In this document: piece by piece, positions 63,995-64,000 of the stretch
Position numbering within the stretch: the first letter of the stretch is position 1
Layout of the letters: the number at the start of each line of letters is the position of its first letter
Position numbers and translations under genes: made by a program
Notes under the pieces: generated by a model
Seen by the model: the letters and a program-made list of their open reading frames with translations, nothing else
Databases searched by the model: none
Told to the model about the DNA's origin: nothing
Assembly: GCA_036267755.1 (NCBI GenBank)
Contig: DATAVK010000062.1
Coordinates: 18,156 to 82,155 of the forward strand
Direction of reading: 5' to 3'
Origin: DATAVK01 sp036267755
GTDB taxonomy: Bacteria > Actinomycetota > Actinomycetes > JAFAQI01
Length of the DNA: 64,000 bases

Positions 63995-64000
63995 ATGGCT
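63995..64000 (+). CDS. Start of a gene running out of the window
   Basis: ATGGCT with an AAGGA ribosome-binding site (63981-63985) nine bases upstream. Only two codons are visible, so nothing can be said of the product. Confidence 0.55.

Overview
The window is 64 kb of very GC-rich DNA (third positions almost always G or C, frequent GTG starts, many 4-base ATGA/GTGA stop-start overlaps). The gene content is that of an actinomycete: two closely spaced RpoD/SigA-family sigma factors, DUF4192, DUF6319, TypA, and a type VII secretion-type WXG gene pair. I cannot name the genus. There are no rRNA or tRNA genes, CRISPR arrays, insertion sequences or phage genes, and no gene-free stretch longer than about 230 bases. 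Most of the window reads as ordinary chromosome.

Layout. 1-8.2 kb: the 5' part of a secreted family 26 glycoside hydrolase, a DUF72 protein, sigma factor 1, a TauE/SafE permease, a thioesterase-fold protein, a catalytically degenerate EAL-domain protein, sigma factor 2, a small unknown protein and MsrA. 8.3-13.4 kb: a Nudix hydrolase, a class V aminotransferase, an orphan GroES-like protein, an MFS transporter coupled to a SpoU rRNA/tRNA methylase, and a PBP4-type D,D-carboxypeptidase. 13.4-15.7 kb: homogentisate dioxygenase and fumarylacetoacetase, the end of tyrosine breakdown. 15.7-21.1 kb: a DUF6319 protein that seems to start at CTG, an arylsulfotransferase-like lipoprotein, a channel-like membrane protein and an ATP-dependent DNA ligase.

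21.1-23.1 kb holds the most interesting unit: three translationally coupled genes encoding a small EspC/WXG-like protein, a 471-residue protein with an N-terminal WXG region and a C-terminal RNase A-like (CdiA-CT type) domain, and a small protein in the immunity position. The toxin tip and the putative immunity gene have more AT-rich, rarer codons than the rest of the window, consistent with toxin-cassette exchange.

23.3-30.7 kb: an SDR, TspO, a nitrilase-family amidase, a DapC-like aminotransferase, SppA, a flavin disulfide reductase variant and an unknown membrane protein. 30.8-42.9 kb: a PAS-PAS-GGDEF-EAL enzyme with intact catalytic motifs, a peptidase E-like protein, a FUSC transporter, a spermidine synthase-like protein with an EamA exporter, DUF4192, an SDR, and a three-gene cluster in which two genes carry tandem YbjQ-like domains. 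43.0-44.9 kb: a secreted sedolisin (S53) protease.

45.0-59.8 kb lies entirely on the minus strand: TypA plus a small partner, adenosine deaminase, an unknown protein, then an alkB-SDR-phosphatase-hydrolase-exonuclease III row, and a long run made of a polar amino-acid ABC importer, an aldehyde dehydrogenase, an acetyltransferase-like protein, a ketopantoate reductase-like protein and an aldo/keto reductase. An M20 amidohydrolase diverges from the importer across 62 bases that contain a 19-base inverted repeat, a good operator candidate. The window ends with an aldo/keto reductase, Maf, DusB and the first two codons of another gene after a 230-base leader.
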